Source of the DNA: Pedobacter polaris
Lineage (GTDB): Bacteria; Bacteroidota; Bacteroidia; Sphingobacteriales; Sphingobacteriaceae
DNA length: 64,000 bases
Assembly (NCBI RefSeq): GCF_005116505.1
Contig: NZ_SWBR01000002.1
Location: 62,314-126,313 of the forward strand
Reading direction: 5' to 3'
The notes beneath the pieces are model-generated. The model was given only the letters and a program-made list of their open reading frames with translations. It was not told the DNA's origin and did not search any database. The position numbers and the translations under genes were made by a program. Position 1 is the first letter of the stretch, and each line of letters begins with the position of its first letter. Below, in pieces: positions 19,901-29,855 of the stretch.

Positions 19901-22553
19901 CCATGAACAGGATTGGCTGAAATCTAACTTAGCTAAATTTGCCCAAATGCTACAAGGGCAACGTGACAGAAATGCGGTGGCGAATAAGGTGCTCTCCGAA
20001 TTAGCAGAACTCGTAAATGCCCGTTATGGTGCATTTTATATTCTAGAACAGTTAGAGTCGATGGAAGAGCCGAAACTGAAGTTGTTTGCCGGTTACGCTC
20101 AAAAGAGTTCCAAGTTGATCAATCAAGAATTTTCATTGAGCGAAGGCTTAGTAGGCCAATGCGCAACCGATAAAGAACGGATTAGGATTAGCAATTTCCC
20201 AAATGATTACCTGCAGATAAGCTCTGGCATTGGCAGTGCCACACCTTTGGATCTTGTTATTCTTCCAGTGCTTTTCGAGAATAATGTTAAAGCGGTAATA
20301 GAGCTAGCATCCTTAGATACCTTTAGCGATACGCACATCGATTTTTTAGATCAGTTGACCGAAAGTATCGGTATAGTGCTCAACAATATCGAGACCAATA
20401 CGCGTACTGAGGAATTGTTAACCCAGTCACAATCTCTAGCTGGTGAGCTTTCTGCACAACAGGAAGAACTCAGGAGGGCAAATGATGAGCTGCATGATAA
20501 AGGAAGATCGCTTGAAGAAAAGGCAGAACAATTGACACTGACCTCCAAATATAAATCAGAATTTCTAGCCAATATGTCCCATGAACTTCGGACACCATTG
20601 AACAGTCTTCTTATTCTTGCCCAGCAGCTTTTCGAAAATCATGAGGGCAACCTAACCGAAAAGCAGATTAAATATGCGAAGACTATTCATTCTTGTGGTG
20701 ACGATTTGATCCAGCTAATCAATGATATTTTAGATCTTTCTAAAATTGAATCTGGCGTAATTTCAGCTGATGTACTGCCGGTAAGCTTTAGAGAAATTGC
20801 TTCCTTTGTAGAATCTACATTTAAGCCGATTTCAGAGACCAAGAACCTAAAGTTCGAAATCAACGTAGAAGGTGGATTACCAGAAATGATAGAAACAGAT
20901 ATCCAACGATTGAACCAGATTTTGAAGAACCTGTTATCCAATGCATTCAAATTTACTGAGAAGGGTAGCGTTAAACTTAATATCTACAGGCCAAATCTGG
21001 CACAGTTGGGCACGGTGCGCAAGCCGGAAGAGGTGATCGCATTTTCTATAGAAGATACAGGTATTGGGATTTCTAGAAATACGCAAGGCATTATCTTCGA
21101 GGCATTTCAGCAAGCTGAGGGTTCTACCAGTAGAAAATATGGAGGAACGGGACTTGGGTTATCTATCAGTAAAGGATTTGCAGAGCTATTAGGTGGTACC
21201 ATTACCGTGGGTAGTGAACTAGGAAAGGGCAGTGTCTTTACGCTTTTACTGCCATTGAAATATCAAGAAGGAGGAATTGTTGTTCCGCAGGCCAAAGATC
21301 ACTTTACTAGTCAAGCCCGAACCAATCTAATTGATACAGTTGAAATGCATATTGAAGATGATCGCCTACATATCGTTGCTGAAGATAAGGTGATTATCGT
21401 TGTTGAAGACGATGTAAGGTTTACCAAGATTGTGATGGATAAGGCACATGATCTCAATTTAAAGGTAGTTGTAGCTTCAGGATATTTTGAGATCTTTGAA
21501 AGCATACAAAAGTACAATCCCATCGCCATTACCTTAGATGTAAATATGCCGGAGTCTAATGGCTGGAAAATACTCAAGCTGTTAAAGAGCGACATGTCCT
21601 TTAGGCACATTCCAGTGCATCTTATTTCAGGTGAAGACAATAAGGCGATGGCTCTTAAACTGGGTGCTAAAAGTTTTAATCTAAAACCCTTATCCAATAA
21701 GGCATTAGATGATCTGATCTCTGGAATTATTGCTTTTAACAGCCAACAAAAGAAAAGGGTATTGATTATAGAGGATGATGAAATGGAGCTTGAAAGGCTT
21801 TCGGGGCTGCTAAGCAATGAAAACATAGAAATATTTTGTGCAAGTACCGCGAAAAAAGGTTTATCATTTTTGAAAAATAATATTTTCGATTGTATCATCC
21901 TTGATTACGTAATGCCAGGTGTAAAGGGAATGGAACTACTAAAAAAGGTAGACCTTTTGAAACATCCACAAACCACCATTATGATCCACTCTGCCAGAGA
22001 CTTTAACCACGACGAGCTTACCCAGCTTAAAAGACTAAACCATAGAATTATCACTAAAACACCTACTTCTAATGTAAATTTGCTAGAAACGTTGCTGGTA
22101 AATTTGCATGTAAATAAAAAGCACCTCAGTGAGGATAAGCTACTGATGATAGAAAAACTGATGATAAGCAATGATATTTTAAGTGGTAAAAAGGTTTTGG
22201 TGGTAGATGATGATGTAAGAAATCTTTTTGCGTTGACCGCTGCCTTTGAACGCTCCAAAATTGAGGTGCTTACTGCAGAAAGTGGTAGGGAGGCCATTGA
22301 GTTATTAAATGGCGATAAGCGGATAGATATTGTGCTGATGGATATCATGATGCCAGAAATGGATGGCTATGAGACTATTCAAATGATAAGAAAAGAACCC
22401 AGACACAAAAATTTGCCCATCATTGCGGTTACAGCAAAGGCAATGATCGGTGATAGACAGAAATGTATCGCCTCTGGTGCCTCTGATTATATCACTAAGC
22501 CGGTAAAGACAGACCAGTTGCAATCACTGATGAAAATATGGTTGATCAAGTAA
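16914..22553 (+). CDS. giant poly-HAMP hybrid histidine kinase with GAF and three receiver domains
   Basis: Soluble hybrid kinase of 1879 residues, no membrane segment. Residues 30-211 are diverged HAMP units. From residue 212, eight units of exactly 92 residues follow in register (to 947), then a half unit; each 92-residue unit holds two HAMP-like segments with the cores GDLSxKITVDxKGE and [21 protein letters not shown] domain (about 1005-1160), a coiled coil, a HisKA domain with His1223 in MSHELRTPL and an ATPase domain come next. Three receivers end the protein with Asp1542, Asp1664 and Asp1810. The architecture resembles fungal group III (Nik1/Os-1) kinases. A REC-kinase gene starts four bases downstream. 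Confidence 0.93.
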   Translation: MDAQYLTTTSAESKAAVNTSLDLKVLLNVLSAVKSGRLNIRMPVTQAGIEGRICEVLNDIIDMNQRFVAEISSAEKTIGKKGNLSKRIELPEAKGEWADGVSSLNTLITDLTSPTLEIANMINSVANGDLSRQIPLEISGQPLRGEFLRIAKESNQMLSKLRLFSMEVTRVARQVGSEGKLGEQAKIKGVAGVWAELTDSVNQMAGNLTAQVRNVAAVTTAVAKGDLSRKITVEAKGEILELKNTINTMVDQLNSFSSEVTRVALEVGTEGKLGGQAEVPGVAGTWKDLTDSVNRMAGNLTSQVRNIAGVTTAVANGDLSKKITVDVKGEMLELKKTINTMVDQLNSFASEVTRVALEVGTEGELGGQARVKGVGGVWKDLTDSVNQMGSNLTDQVRNIAGVTTAVAKGDLSRKITVDAKGELLELKNTINTMVDQLNSFSSEVTRVAREVGSEGQLGGQANVPGVGGTWKDLTDSVNQMAGNLTGQVRNIAEVTTAVAKGDLSKKITVDVQGEMLELKITINTMVDQLNSFGSEVTRVAREVGSEGQLGGQANVPGVGGTWKDLTDSVNKMADNLTSQVRNIAEVTTAVAKGDLSRKITVDAKGELLELKDTINTMVDQLRGFASEVTRVAREVGSEGQLGGQANVPGVDGTWKDLTDSVNKMAGNLTAQLRNIADVAIAVANGDLSKKITVDVRGEILQLKETINTMVDQLRGFASEVTRVAREVGTDGNLGGQAFVPGVAGTWKDLTDSVNQMSSNLTSQVRNIAEVTKAVASGDLSKTVIIDVKGEMMDLKNTINTMVDQLNSFASEVTRVAREVGTEGKLGGQAQVKGVGGTWKDLTDSVNQMASNLTGQIRGIAKVATGIAKGNLKQRLSINALGEVAQLTDTINEMIDTLAVFADQVTTVAREVGVQGRLGGQASVPGASGTWKDLTENVNQLAQNLTTQVRSISEVASAVTKGDLTRTIRVDAKGELEALKDTINQMIANLKGTTLRNHEQDWLKSNLAKFAQMLQGQRDRNAVANKVLSELAELVNARYGAFYILEQLESMEEPKLKLFAGYAQKSSKLINQEFSLSEGLVGQCATDKERIRISNFPNDYLQISSGIGSATPLDLVILPVLFENNVKAVIELASLDTFSDTHIDFLDQLTESIGIVLNNIETNTRTEELLTQSQSLAGELSAQQEELRRANDELHDKGRSLEEKAEQLTLTSKYKSEFLANMSHELRTPLNSLLILAQQLFENHEGNLTEKQIKYAKTIHSCGDDLIQLINDILDLSKIESGVISADVLPVSFREIASFVESTFKPISETKNLKFEINVEGGLPEMIETDIQRLNQILKNLLSNAFKFTEKGSVKLNIYRPNLAQLGTVRKPEEVIAFSIEDTGIGISRNTQGIIFEAFQQAEGSTSRKYGGTGLGLSISKGFAELLGGTITVGSELGKGSVFTLLLPLKYQEGGIVVPQAKDHFTSQARTNLIDTVEMHIEDDRLHIVAEDKVIIVVEDDVRFTKIVMDKAHDLNLKVVVASGYFEIFESIQKYNPIAITLDVNMPESNGWKILKLLKSDMSFRHIPVHLISGEDNKAMALKLGAKSFNLKPLSNKALDDLISGIIAFNSQQKKRVLIIEDDEMELERLSGLLSNENIEIFCASTAKKGLSFLKNNIFDCIILDYVMPGVKGMELLKKVDLLKHPQTTIMIHSARDFNHDELTQLKRLNHRIITKTPTSNVNLLETLLVNLHVNKKHLSEDKLLMIEKLMISNDILSGKKVLVVDDDVRNLFALTAAFERSKIEVLTAESGREAIELLNGDKRIDIVLMDIMMPEMDGYETIQMIRKEPRHKNLPIIAVTAKAMIGDRQKCIASGASDYITKPVKTDQLQSLMKIWLIK
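17547..19754 (+). repeat. eight tandem 276-bp in-frame units encoding HAMP pairs
   Basis: Units start at 17547, 17823, 18099, 18375, 18651, 18927, 19203 and 19479, each beginning at the codon for V/L/I in (V/L/I)R(N/G)IA. No unit is longer or shorter than 276 bases, and a ninth, incomplete unit begins at 19755. Units 3 to 5 share the same [12 protein letters not shown] stretch, pointing to recent duplication or gene conversion. Confidence 0.9.
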
Positions 22554-22557
22554 GGAA

Positions 22558-23784
22558 ATGAAAGCTGACAAAAATATCAAGATACTCATCGTTGACGACA
22601 ACCAGAACAATCTGATGTCGATAGAAGTTGCCTTGGAAAAGGAGGGTTATAGTTTTTCACGTGCACTATCTGGACGTGAGGCATTACGAATACTGCTGCA
22701 CGACCAGAATTTTTCTTTAATCCTGCTAGATGTAAAGATGCCTATCATGGATGGTTATGAGACCGCAGAACTGATTTATGAAAGAGACAGCCTTAAAGAC
22801 ATTCCCATTATCTTTATTACTGCTCACGACTATGAAGAGGCTGCTATGTTTAAGGGCTATAGGGCAGGTGCGGTAGATTTTATCCGCAAACCATTTAATC
22901 CTGAAATGCTCAGGACTAAGGTTGCAGTTTTTGCAGAAATGTTCAGGAAGAACCAATTACTTAAAAGACAAGAAGAAAAGCTCAAAGCCAATAATCAGGA
23001 ATTAGTATTGCTAAATACGGAATTGGAAAGTCGTGTTAACGAACGCACAGCTGAGCTTTTAGAACTTAATACAGAATTGAGGGCCTTAAACCTCTCTAAG
23101 GATAGGTTTCTTTCTGTTATCTCTCATGACCTGAGAAACCCATTAAGTTCCATTCTTATTGCGGCAGAATTTTTGAATAAAAATGCCGCTAGAATTACCC
23201 CGAAGCAAGTACTCAATCTTTCAGGAATAATTAATAAGACTGCAAAAGAGGTTCTCCAACAGTTGAATGACCTTGTAGATTGGGCTATGAAACAACGAGA
23301 GAAGTCGAGATTTAGCCCTTCTAAACTTGACCTTAGAAATGAAATTGACCAATCACTGGAATTATTGAGTTCGTTAGCCAACCAAAAGAAAATAGGCCTA
23401 GAGAATAATGTATATGATAAAATATGCATTAATGGCGATGAACATATGCTCCGCTCCATCTTGCAAAACGTTATTACAAATGCCATTAAATTTACTCCAG
23501 CTGCAGGTGCACCGATAAGTATAACAGCAGCTAAGGTGGAGGATATGGTTGAGATCTGCATTGCAGACAATGGAGCAGGGATGTCTAATGATACGCTAAA
23601 TGCATTGTTAGACTTAGGGGGTAGCAAGCCAGAACTAGGCACCGATAGCGAACGAGGAAGTGGTTTGGGTCTATTATTGGTTAGAGAGTTTGTATCGCAA
23701 CATGGTGGAAGCATTGCTATAGAAAGCCAGCTTGGTGCAGGTACAAAATTTAGGTTTACCATACCATTCTATGTAGAGGTATAA
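22558..23784 (+). CDS. receiver-histidine kinase (REC-HisKA-HATPase)
   Basis: Cytoplasmic protein of 408 residues with inverted order: an N-terminal receiver (Asp58 in LLDVKMPIMDG, Lys in FIRKPF), a coiled-coil linker (about 125-180), a HisKA domain with His190 in VISHDLRNP, and an ATPase domain (N box QNVITNAIKFTP, G1 DNGAGMS, G2 GSGLGLLLV). It begins four bases after the poly-HAMP kinase and is surely co-transcribed with it. This type can pass phosphate from one kinase to another, so it probably receives from the C-terminal receivers or histidine of its neighbour. Confidence 0.91.
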   Translation: MKADKNIKILIVDDNQNNLMSIEVALEKEGYSFSRALSGREALRILLHDQNFSLILLDVKMPIMDGYETAELIYERDSLKDIPIIFITAHDYEEAAMFKGYRAGAVDFIRKPFNPEMLRTKVAVFAEMFRKNQLLKRQEEKLKANNQELVLLNTELESRVNERTAELLELNTELRALNLSKDRFLSVISHDLRNPLSSILIAAEFLNKNAARITPKQVLNLSGIINKTAKEVLQQLNDLVDWAMKQREKSRFSPSKLDLRNEIDQSLELLSSLANQKKIGLENNVYDKICINGDEHMLRSILQNVITNAIKFTPAAGAPISITAAKVEDMVEICIADNGAGMSNDTLNALLDLGGSKPELGTDSERGSGLGLLLVREFVSQHGGSIAIESQLGAGTKFRFTIPFYVEV

Positions 23785-23830
23785 TAATCCTATCAACTAG
23801 GGTTATAATCGAGCTCACTGTTAGGTGTAA

Positions 23831-23855
23831 CCTTAGAAATCTAAGGCTTTTTATT
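23831..23855. terminator. intrinsic terminator between convergent kinases
   Basis: CCTTAGA and TCTAAGG form a 7-bp stem around a two-base loop, followed by CTTTTTATTTT. It lies 46 bases after the REC-kinase stop, between convergent genes, and may serve both directions. Confidence 0.6.
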
Positions 23856-23896
23856 TTAGATTAGACTACTACCCATACTATTTTCGCTAGTACTGC

Positions 23897-25180
23897 CTAC
23901 GCATTAACAAGCTCGTCTCTATTAAGGGAAAAATTGATAGTAGTTCCTTTTCCCACTTTACTTTCGATCCATAGGTTTCCATTATTATTTTCAATGAACT
24001 CTTGACAGAAGATTAGTCCAAGACCACTTCCTTTTTCATTGGCGGTTCCTTTTTCTGAAAAACGATTGCTAATCTGAAATAATGAGGATTGCATCTCTGT
24101 ACTCATGCCTATACCCTGATCTTTGACACAAATGGTGACTTTACCGTCGTTTTCCGAACTTGAAAAGATAATGTGTTGATCACTATGGCTAAACTTTAGT
24201 GCATTGCTGGTCAGATTTCGCAGTACAAAGGCAATCTGTTGTCTATCTGCATAGATCCTTGTTGCTGGATCGATAGAATTGCTCATTGTAACCTGTTTCT
24301 GTAAGGACAGCTGAGTAAATCCTTCGATGGCTGTATCAACCATCTCTTTTACTTTTAGCGTTTCTTTTTTGATTTTGGTTTGCATGACCGAACCATAATA
24401 GGCTTGTGAAGCCCATTCGAGAATATTATCGAGTGTCTGCAGTGAGAGATCTATATCTGAATGAAGCAGGGCAAGTACATGATGCTTTTCTTCCTTTGAC
24501 AACAGTTCATTCTCTAGAAGGTAGATTAGGCTTTTCGCACTATTGAAGGGTGAGCGCATATCGTGTCCGATAATGGAAAGTACCTTGTCTTTGAATTGAT
24601 TGGAATCGGCTAGGTCTCGCTTCTGTTGTTGGATGATAGCATTAGATTTGGCTGCATCGCTAATCACGGTCCAACAGATCATAGAAATGATGATTAGCGG
24701 TGTAAGTACGTTTACTGCCGACAGCAGATCGATGAACTTTGGTAGACTGTAGAGTGGCTCATAAAAATTCTGATAGATATTAACCGACAAGGCAGTGGCA
24801 AGGATGACTAAAATACTGATAGTGCGATATGTTTTGTTCTTGGCATAGATGGCTAAGGCCACCAGTGCGATGACCAAGTAGTTCTGTGTACCTAAGCGGT
24901 TACCAAAAGCGATACACATGTAGGTGATCCAGATTGTTGTAGCTAAAGGGACGAAGTATTTAGTAAGTGAAGTTTTGGAGTTGAAATTCATTAGCAACGA
25001 CCCAATAAATATGCAGCTTAAAGTAATTAGGCTGATCGAATAGGGAAGCGAGTCGCGTCCAATAAAAGCCGATAATAACGCAAGCAGGGCACTGATGATG
25101 CAGACTAAATTAATTATTTTGATTCTTGATTTTTCAACAAAGGCAATATTGTCTAAAACAGTCTGAGAGTTATTCGGCAT
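23897..25180 (-). CDS. membrane sensor histidine kinase
   Basis: Kinase of 427 residues. The first about 190 residues contain six or seven hydrophobic helices with almost no periplasmic loop, a membrane-embedded sensor of the type seen in many Bacteroidota kinases. HisKA follows with the phosphoacceptor in IIGHDMRSPFNS. The ATPase domain has the N box LRNLTSNALKFS, G1 KDQGIGMS and G2 GSGLGLIFCQ. No response regulator is adjacent on its strand, so it is an orphan whose partner may be one of the receivers encoded across the convergent junction. Confidence 0.9.
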   Translation of the reverse strand: MPNNSQTVLDNIAFVEKSRIKIINLVCIISALLALLSAFIGRDSLPYSISLITLSCIFIGSLLMNFNSKTSLTKYFVPLATTIWITYMCIAFGNRLGTQNYLVIALVALAIYAKNKTYRTISILVILATALSVNIYQNFYEPLYSLPKFIDLLSAVNVLTPLIIISMICWTVISDAAKSNAIIQQQKRDLADSNQFKDKVLSIIGHDMRSPFNSAKSLIYLLENELLSKEEKHHVLALLHSDIDLSLQTLDNILEWASQAYYGSVMQTKIKKETLKVKEMVDTAIEGFTQLSLQKQVTMSNSIDPATRIYADRQQIAFVLRNLTSNALKFSHSDQHIIFSSSENDGKVTICVKDQGIGMSTEMQSSLFQISNRFSEKGTANEKGSGLGLIFCQEFIENNNGNLWIESKVGKGTTINFSLNRDELVNA

Positions 25181-25424
25181 GGAGCGTAATATATTGGCGG
25201 CTACTAAGATACTAATCTATTGCTTAAAAAAAATGATGCCAATGCGTTAGTCCACCAATATTTGGTTTTAGATTATCCTAACCTACTTTCCATTTCTTTA
25301 TGCCTAGCTCTAATCAATCACTTATATTTACCAATGCAAAATGAGATGCAACCATATCGGCTCAATCAACGCCCTACTGTAACATATATATAAAATAATT
25401 GTCTACAAGACAAACTAACACATC

Positions 25425-26906
25425 ATGAAATTAACCTCTAAACTATTTACTTTTTTAATGATTATCGCTCTTCCTATACTTTCTAGAGCGCAGTTAACCA
25501 CTTCAGACAACATAGACGTTTTTATAAAAAGCAAAATGCAACAGCGAAATATTCCTGCCTTGCAAATAGCGGTTGTTAGAAGCGGAAAAGTGGTTAAGTT
25601 GAGCCACTATGGCACTGCTAATCTAGAGTACGCTGTTCCTGCTACAGACCAAACAGTATTCCCAATCAACTCTATCACTAAAGCTTTTGTGGGGGTGGCA
25701 ATTATGCAATTGGCAGAAGAAGGAAAACTAAAAATTCATGATCCTATTTCAAAATACCTAGATAGCTTACCTGTTAACTGGCAATCACTAACCTTGCAAC
25801 AGTTATTAACACATACTTCTGGCTTGCCAGATATTATTGACGAAGATGAACAAGTATTTGGAGGTGGGGAACAGGCTGCTTGGAAAAGAGTTACCTCTTT
25901 ACCATTACTGTCTAAGCCTGGAGAGAAATTTAGTTATAACCAAACTGGTTATGTAGCGCTTGGTAAAATCATTACTAAATTGAGCGGAATGCACTTTACT
26001 AAGTTTATTACCGAAAAACAATTTAAAATAGCAGGAATGCCACTTACCAGATTTGGAGATTCATACGATGTAGTTCCAAATTCTGCTGGCGCTTATACAA
26101 TGTATAAAATGGTAAATGGAAATTTTATACGTAACAATACACCAGGTATATCTTATATCCAATTTCCAGAATTTTATAGAACTGCAGCTGGTATTATGTC
26201 TACAGCTCAGGATATGGCTAATTGGATTATAGCCTTAAAAGATGGTCGTTTGCTAAAGGAACAGCCTAGTATCGAAACCATGTTTACAGCAGCCTTACTT
26301 AACAACGGAAAAATTGGTGGCTTTAATGCACTTACCAATGGTTATGCGCTAGGTTGGCCTACCGTAACTAGGAGCGACCATCCCGCCGTTGCACCAGTTG
26401 GTGGTGGCAGGAATGCACTTTTTGTCTATTTAAAAGACGATCTGTCCATTGTAATACTCACCAATTTAATGGGATCTAGTCCTGAACGAATGATCGATGA
26501 AATTGCAGGATATTACATCAACGACATGCATGAAGCCAATGGTTTTGGCCTTCCGGTTGGTATTAAAAAGCTCCGTGCCGAATTACTTAAAAAAGGATTT
26601 GAACATCCTTTAACCACAGTTGAGTCTTTAAAAAAGAAAGAACCAGCTATCGATTTGAACGAACAAGATTTAAACGCATGGGCTTATCAATTGTTAGCGC
26701 AAAAAGATCATGTTAAAGCGCTTGCCATTTTTCAACTCAATACCATATTATATCCAACTAGTGCAAATGTTTATGACAGCTTAGCGGAAATTTTTGAAGT
26801 AATGGAAAATCAACCCGCTGCTTTAATTAATTACAAAAAAGTACTTGTCTTAGATCCTGGAAATAAAAATGCAATAGCAAGAATTAAAGCACTTTCTGGG
26901 AAGTAA
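25425..26906 (+). CDS. serine hydrolase of the class C beta-lactamase / DD-peptidase fold with TPR tail
   Basis: Exported protein of 493 residues: signal peptide (1-22, ending SRAQ), then the beta-lactamase fold with SxxK in NSITKAF, and the YxN-type element in FSYNQTGY. The third motif, normally HxG or KTG, appears as VGGGRN. The last about 90 residues look like a tetratricopeptide pair (ending in a YKKVLVLDPGN helix). Such proteins act as esterases or peptidases on the envelope more often than as resistance enzymes; true beta-lactamase activity is not implied. It stands alone, ending in a strong terminator. Confidence 0.86.
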   Translation: MKLTSKLFTFLMIIALPILSRAQLTTSDNIDVFIKSKMQQRNIPALQIAVVRSGKVVKLSHYGTANLEYAVPATDQTVFPINSITKAFVGVAIMQLAEEGKLKIHDPISKYLDSLPVNWQSLTLQQLLTHTSGLPDIIDEDEQVFGGGEQAAWKRVTSLPLLSKPGEKFSYNQTGYVALGKIITKLSGMHFTKFITEKQFKIAGMPLTRFGDSYDVVPNSAGAYTMYKMVNGNFIRNNTPGISYIQFPEFYRTAAGIMSTAQDMANWIIALKDGRLLKEQPSIETMFTAALLNNGKIGGFNALTNGYALGWPTVTRSDHPAVAPVGGGRNALFVYLKDDLSIVILTNLMGSSPERMIDEIAGYYINDMHEANGFGLPVGIKKLRAELLKKGFEHPLTTVESLKKKEPAIDLNEQDLNAWAYQLLAQKDHVKALAIFQLNTILYPTSANVYDSLAEIFEVMENQPAALINYKKVLVLDPGNKNAIARIKALSGK

Positions 26907-26950
26907 TAAATAAACCCTTTAGTGATTAAATAGGCTGCAGCTTTATTTTA

Positions 26951-26969
26951 AGATTGATAATATTAATCT
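26951..26969. promoter_or_regulatory. imperfect palindrome, candidate enhancer site of the sigma-54 operon
   Basis: AGATTGAT-AAT-ATTAATCT has one mismatch between eight-base arms. It lies about 140 bases upstream of the -24/-12 element, a usual distance for an NtrC-type activator site. Assignment is by position only. Confidence 0.3.
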
Positions 26970-26992
26970 ATAGTATTTAAAATCCCCAACTC

Positions 26993-27038
26993 AAAATGCC
27001 CGCTATCAAACGCAATGTTCGATATCGGGCATTTTTAT
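26993..27038 (+). terminator. intrinsic terminator after the serine hydrolase
   Basis: The arms AAAATGCCCG-C-TATC (26993-27007) and GATA-T-CGGGCATTTTT (27021-27036) form a long GC-cored stem with a 13-base loop, followed by a T-rich run. It separates the serine hydrolase from the efflux operon. Confidence 0.85.
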
Positions 27039-27082
27039 TTTCTGAAATTTATGTAATAATCTAATTATCAATATTTTGACTA

Positions 27083-27097
27083 TGGCATTGCTCTTGT
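27083..27097 (+). promoter_or_regulatory. sigma-54 promoter of the ABC efflux operon
   Basis: TGGCAT, five bases, TTGT matches the -24/-12 consensus TGGCAC-N5-TTGC with correct GG-to-GC-position spacing. The predicted transcription start (about 27108) is a dozen bases ahead of the ATG at 27121. The operon itself encodes an NtrC-type sigma-54 activator, which strengthens the call. Confidence 0.7.
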
Positions 27098-27120
27098 AAA
27101 GAGTATGTAAAATAGCTCAA

Positions 27121-28368
27121 ATGGATATACTGATAGAAGAAGAAGTTACTAGAACAAAAAAGAAGAAACGATTACTGGTTATTAGCCTAATTATTATCGC
27201 ATTGATTGCTTCAGTTTTTTTGATCCGTTATTATTTTAAAACCTCATTAAATAGTGCAGATTTTACAACGGCAAAAGTAGAAGTAGGAATAATAGAAAAC
27301 ACCATAAATGCCACAGGAGAGGTATTGCCAGAATTTGAAGAAATAATAGCTAGTCCGATTAATGCTTCCATTAAAAAAGTACTAATGGATGCGGGTAACA
27401 ATGTAAATAAAGGTCAATCTATACTCACTTTAGATAAATCGGTTACACAAACAGATTATGAGAAACTCCGCTTCCAAATGGAGTCAAAAGAAAATGAAAT
27501 TCGCAAATTAAAACTCGATCTAGAAAAAAGCTTTTTCGATATTAAATCTAACAACAGTATTAAACAATTGCGCATCAGTAATTTAAAAGATGCTGTTTCT
27601 TCTGCAAAAAGATTGCTTAAAGCTGGAGGTGGTACTAAGGAAGATGTAGAACGTGCTGAACTTGACCTAAAAGTAGCAGAATTAGAAAAACTGCAATTGG
27701 AAAACGAAATCAAAAGCAAACAGCAAACGATGAAGATTGAAATTAGGGAAGCTGAAATTGCTTTGGCAATACAAAGGAATGATTTAAATGCATTAAATAG
27801 AAAACTTGATTTAGCAGAGGTGGTAGCTACTAGAGCTGGTGTAATAACATGGGTAAATAAAAATATTGGTGCAAGCATTCGTGAAGGGGAAGCTTTGGTT
27901 CGTATAGCGGATTTAAGCGGATTTAAAGTTGCAGGAAGCATGTCAGACAATATGTTAGATAAGATAAATAACCACATGGCAGCCATTATAAGGATAGGTG
28001 ATAAATTATTAAGGGGCACCATTACAAACATTTCTCCAGCTGTAAACAATGGCATCGTTTCTTTTGAGTTGCAGCTAAATGACAAGAGCAATGCAGCATT
28101 AAGGCCTAATCAGAAAGTAGATGTGTTTTTAATTACTTCTACAAGAAATGAGATTTTACGAGTTGCCAATGGTCCAGCATTTAATGGTTCGAATTTACAG
28201 GAAGTATATGTAATTAAAAACGGAATTGCTGAACGCAGAACTGTAAAAACAGGCCTTAGTAATTTCGATTATGTAGAGATATTAAGCGGACTAAAAGCTG
28301 GTGATGAGATTATTACCTCAGACATGAGTGCATATAAAAATACTAAAACCATCACCATTGGAAACTAA
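27121..28368 (+). CDS. periplasmic adaptor (membrane fusion) subunit of an ABC efflux system
   Basis: HlyD/MacA-type adaptor of 415 residues, anchored by one N-terminal helix (about 18-38, LLVISLIIIALIASVFLI). It has a lipoyl-like half motif (GNNVNKGQSILTLD), a long coiled-coil hairpin (about 120-240), the second lipoyl half (ASIREGEALVRIADLSGF) and a beta-barrel/membrane-proximal domain. It would bridge the MacB-like permease and the TolC protein encoded just downstream. First gene of the sigma-54-driven operon. Confidence 0.9.
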   Translation: MDILIEEEVTRTKKKKRLLVISLIIIALIASVFLIRYYFKTSLNSADFTTAKVEVGIIENTINATGEVLPEFEEIIASPINASIKKVLMDAGNNVNKGQSILTLDKSVTQTDYEKLRFQMESKENEIRKLKLDLEKSFFDIKSNNSIKQLRISNLKDAVSSAKRLLKAGGGTKEDVERAELDLKVAELEKLQLENEIKSKQQTMKIEIREAEIALAIQRNDLNALNRKLDLAEVVATRAGVITWVNKNIGASIREGEALVRIADLSGFKVAGSMSDNMLDKINNHMAAIIRIGDKLLRGTITNISPAVNNGIVSFELQLNDKSNAALRPNQKVDVFLITSTRNEILRVANGPAFNGSNLQEVYVIKNGIAERRTVKTGLSNFDYVEILSGLKAGDEIITSDMSAYKNTKTITIGN

Positions 28369-28378
28369 ACTTAAAATA

Positions 28379-29833
28379 ATGAAGAAATTTTTAGCTTTTG
28401 GATTATTTATGATATTTGGTTTAAATACCTATGCAGCTTTAGATACGATAAGGCTGACATTACCTGAGGTGGTAGCCATGGCAAAATCTAATTCTATTGC
28501 TGCAAAACAAGCTATTACAGTTAAAGAAACCAAATATTGGGAATGGCGTACATTTAAATCTAACTATCAGCCACAATTATCTTTACAAGGAATTTTACCT
28601 GGTTACACTAAAACGTACACACAAGTGCAACAACCAAATGGTACCATTCTGTTCCAGCCGGTGCATAATGATAACTCGTCGCTTACCCTTAATTTTACCC
28701 AAAGTATTGCTGCTACTGGTGGTACGATTTATGGTACTACCCAATTACAAAGGTTTGATGATTTTGACAGGAATAATGTGCTTTATAATGGTATTCCTTA
28801 TGGCATTGGTTATACCCAACCTTTATTGCAATTTAATAGCCTGAAATGGGATAAAAAGATAGAGCCATTAAAATACGATGAAAGTAAACAAGCATTTATA
28901 GAAACTCAAGAAAAAATTGCTATTACTGTAACTGAATATTTCTTTGATTTATTACTTGCTCAAGTAAACCTCAACATTTCTGAAACCAACTTTGCCAATA
29001 CACAAAGGATTTTAACCATAGCAAATACAAAATTTGAGTTAGGTAAAATCTCAAAAAATGAAATTCTACAATTACAATTAGAAGTATTAAATGCGCAAAA
29101 AGCAGTAGGTACAGCCAAAAGGGATGTAGAAATTGCTACTTTAAATTTGCGTAGTTATGCTGGTATAGAAGGAGATGACAAGATTAAACTCAATATGCCA
29201 GCAGTAGTGCAGCAAATGACTGTTGCAGCAGATAAAGTGCTGAAAGAGGCTTTCGAAAACCGTTCTGATGCTATTGCATTTGTACGCCGTTTGGCAGAAG
29301 CAAAAAGAGATGTTGCTAAAGCTAAAGGGGAAAATGGATTAACGGCTACATTAAGGGCAAACTTGGGTTACTCAAGTGCAGGGCCAAATATCTTTGATGT
29401 GTATCGCTCCCCAAAAAACCAGCAAGCTGTTGAGTTGCAGTTTGCCATTCCCATTATGGATTGGGGGAGATCTAAATCTAGAACAAAAACAGCACTTGCA
29501 AATGAGCAATTTACAACTTACGCAGTTGAACAAGATAAACAGACTTTTAAACAACAAATTATAACTCAGGTAACGCTTTTCAATATGATGAAGGAACAGA
29601 TTTTATTAACAGATGCTGCTGAGAAAATTGCTGCCGAAAAGTATAAAATTGCCAGTGAACGTTATGTGCTTGGTAATCTTAGTATTACTGATTTAAGCAT
29701 TGCCTTCCAAGAAAATGATCGGGCAAAACGTGATTATGTCTCTTCGTTACGAGATTTTTGGGCGGCTTATTATCAACTGCGCTATTTATCACTCTACGAT
29801 TTTGAAAACAATAAAAAAATAACCTATTCATAA
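28379..29833 (+). CDS. TolC-family outer membrane efflux protein
   Basis: Outer-membrane channel subunit of 484 residues. The start at 28379 gives the signal peptide MKKFLAFGLFMIFGLNTYA; a longer frame from 28328 would overlap the adaptor gene and hide the signal. The body shows two repeated halves of long amphipathic helices rich in Gln, Asn and Ala (for example the AKFELGKISKNEILQLQLEVLNA-type segment around residue 215-240), as in TolC. It completes the tripartite pump with the flanking adaptor and ABC genes. Confidence 0.9.
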   Translation: MKKFLAFGLFMIFGLNTYAALDTIRLTLPEVVAMAKSNSIAAKQAITVKETKYWEWRTFKSNYQPQLSLQGILPGYTKTYTQVQQPNGTILFQPVHNDNSSLTLNFTQSIAATGGTIYGTTQLQRFDDFDRNNVLYNGIPYGIGYTQPLLQFNSLKWDKKIEPLKYDESKQAFIETQEKIAITVTEYFFDLLLAQVNLNISETNFANTQRILTIANTKFELGKISKNEILQLQLEVLNAQKAVGTAKRDVEIATLNLRSYAGIEGDDKIKLNMPAVVQQMTVAADKVLKEAFENRSDAIAFVRRLAEAKRDVAKAKGENGLTATLRANLGYSSAGPNIFDVYRSPKNQQAVELQFAIPIMDWGRSKSRTKTALANEQFTTYAVEQDKQTFKQQIITQVTLFNMMKEQILLTDAAEKIAAEKYKIASERYVLGNLSITDLSIAFQENDRAKRDYVSSLRDFWAAYYQLRYLSLYDFENNKKITYS

Positions 29834-29855
29834 CTCTTTAATTAAAATTGCATAA

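Noticed and set aside
25425..26906. The serine hydrolase as an AmpC-type resistance gene
   Set aside because: The third active-site motif is GGGRN instead of KTG, and a TPR tail is present, which fits other esterase or peptidase members better.
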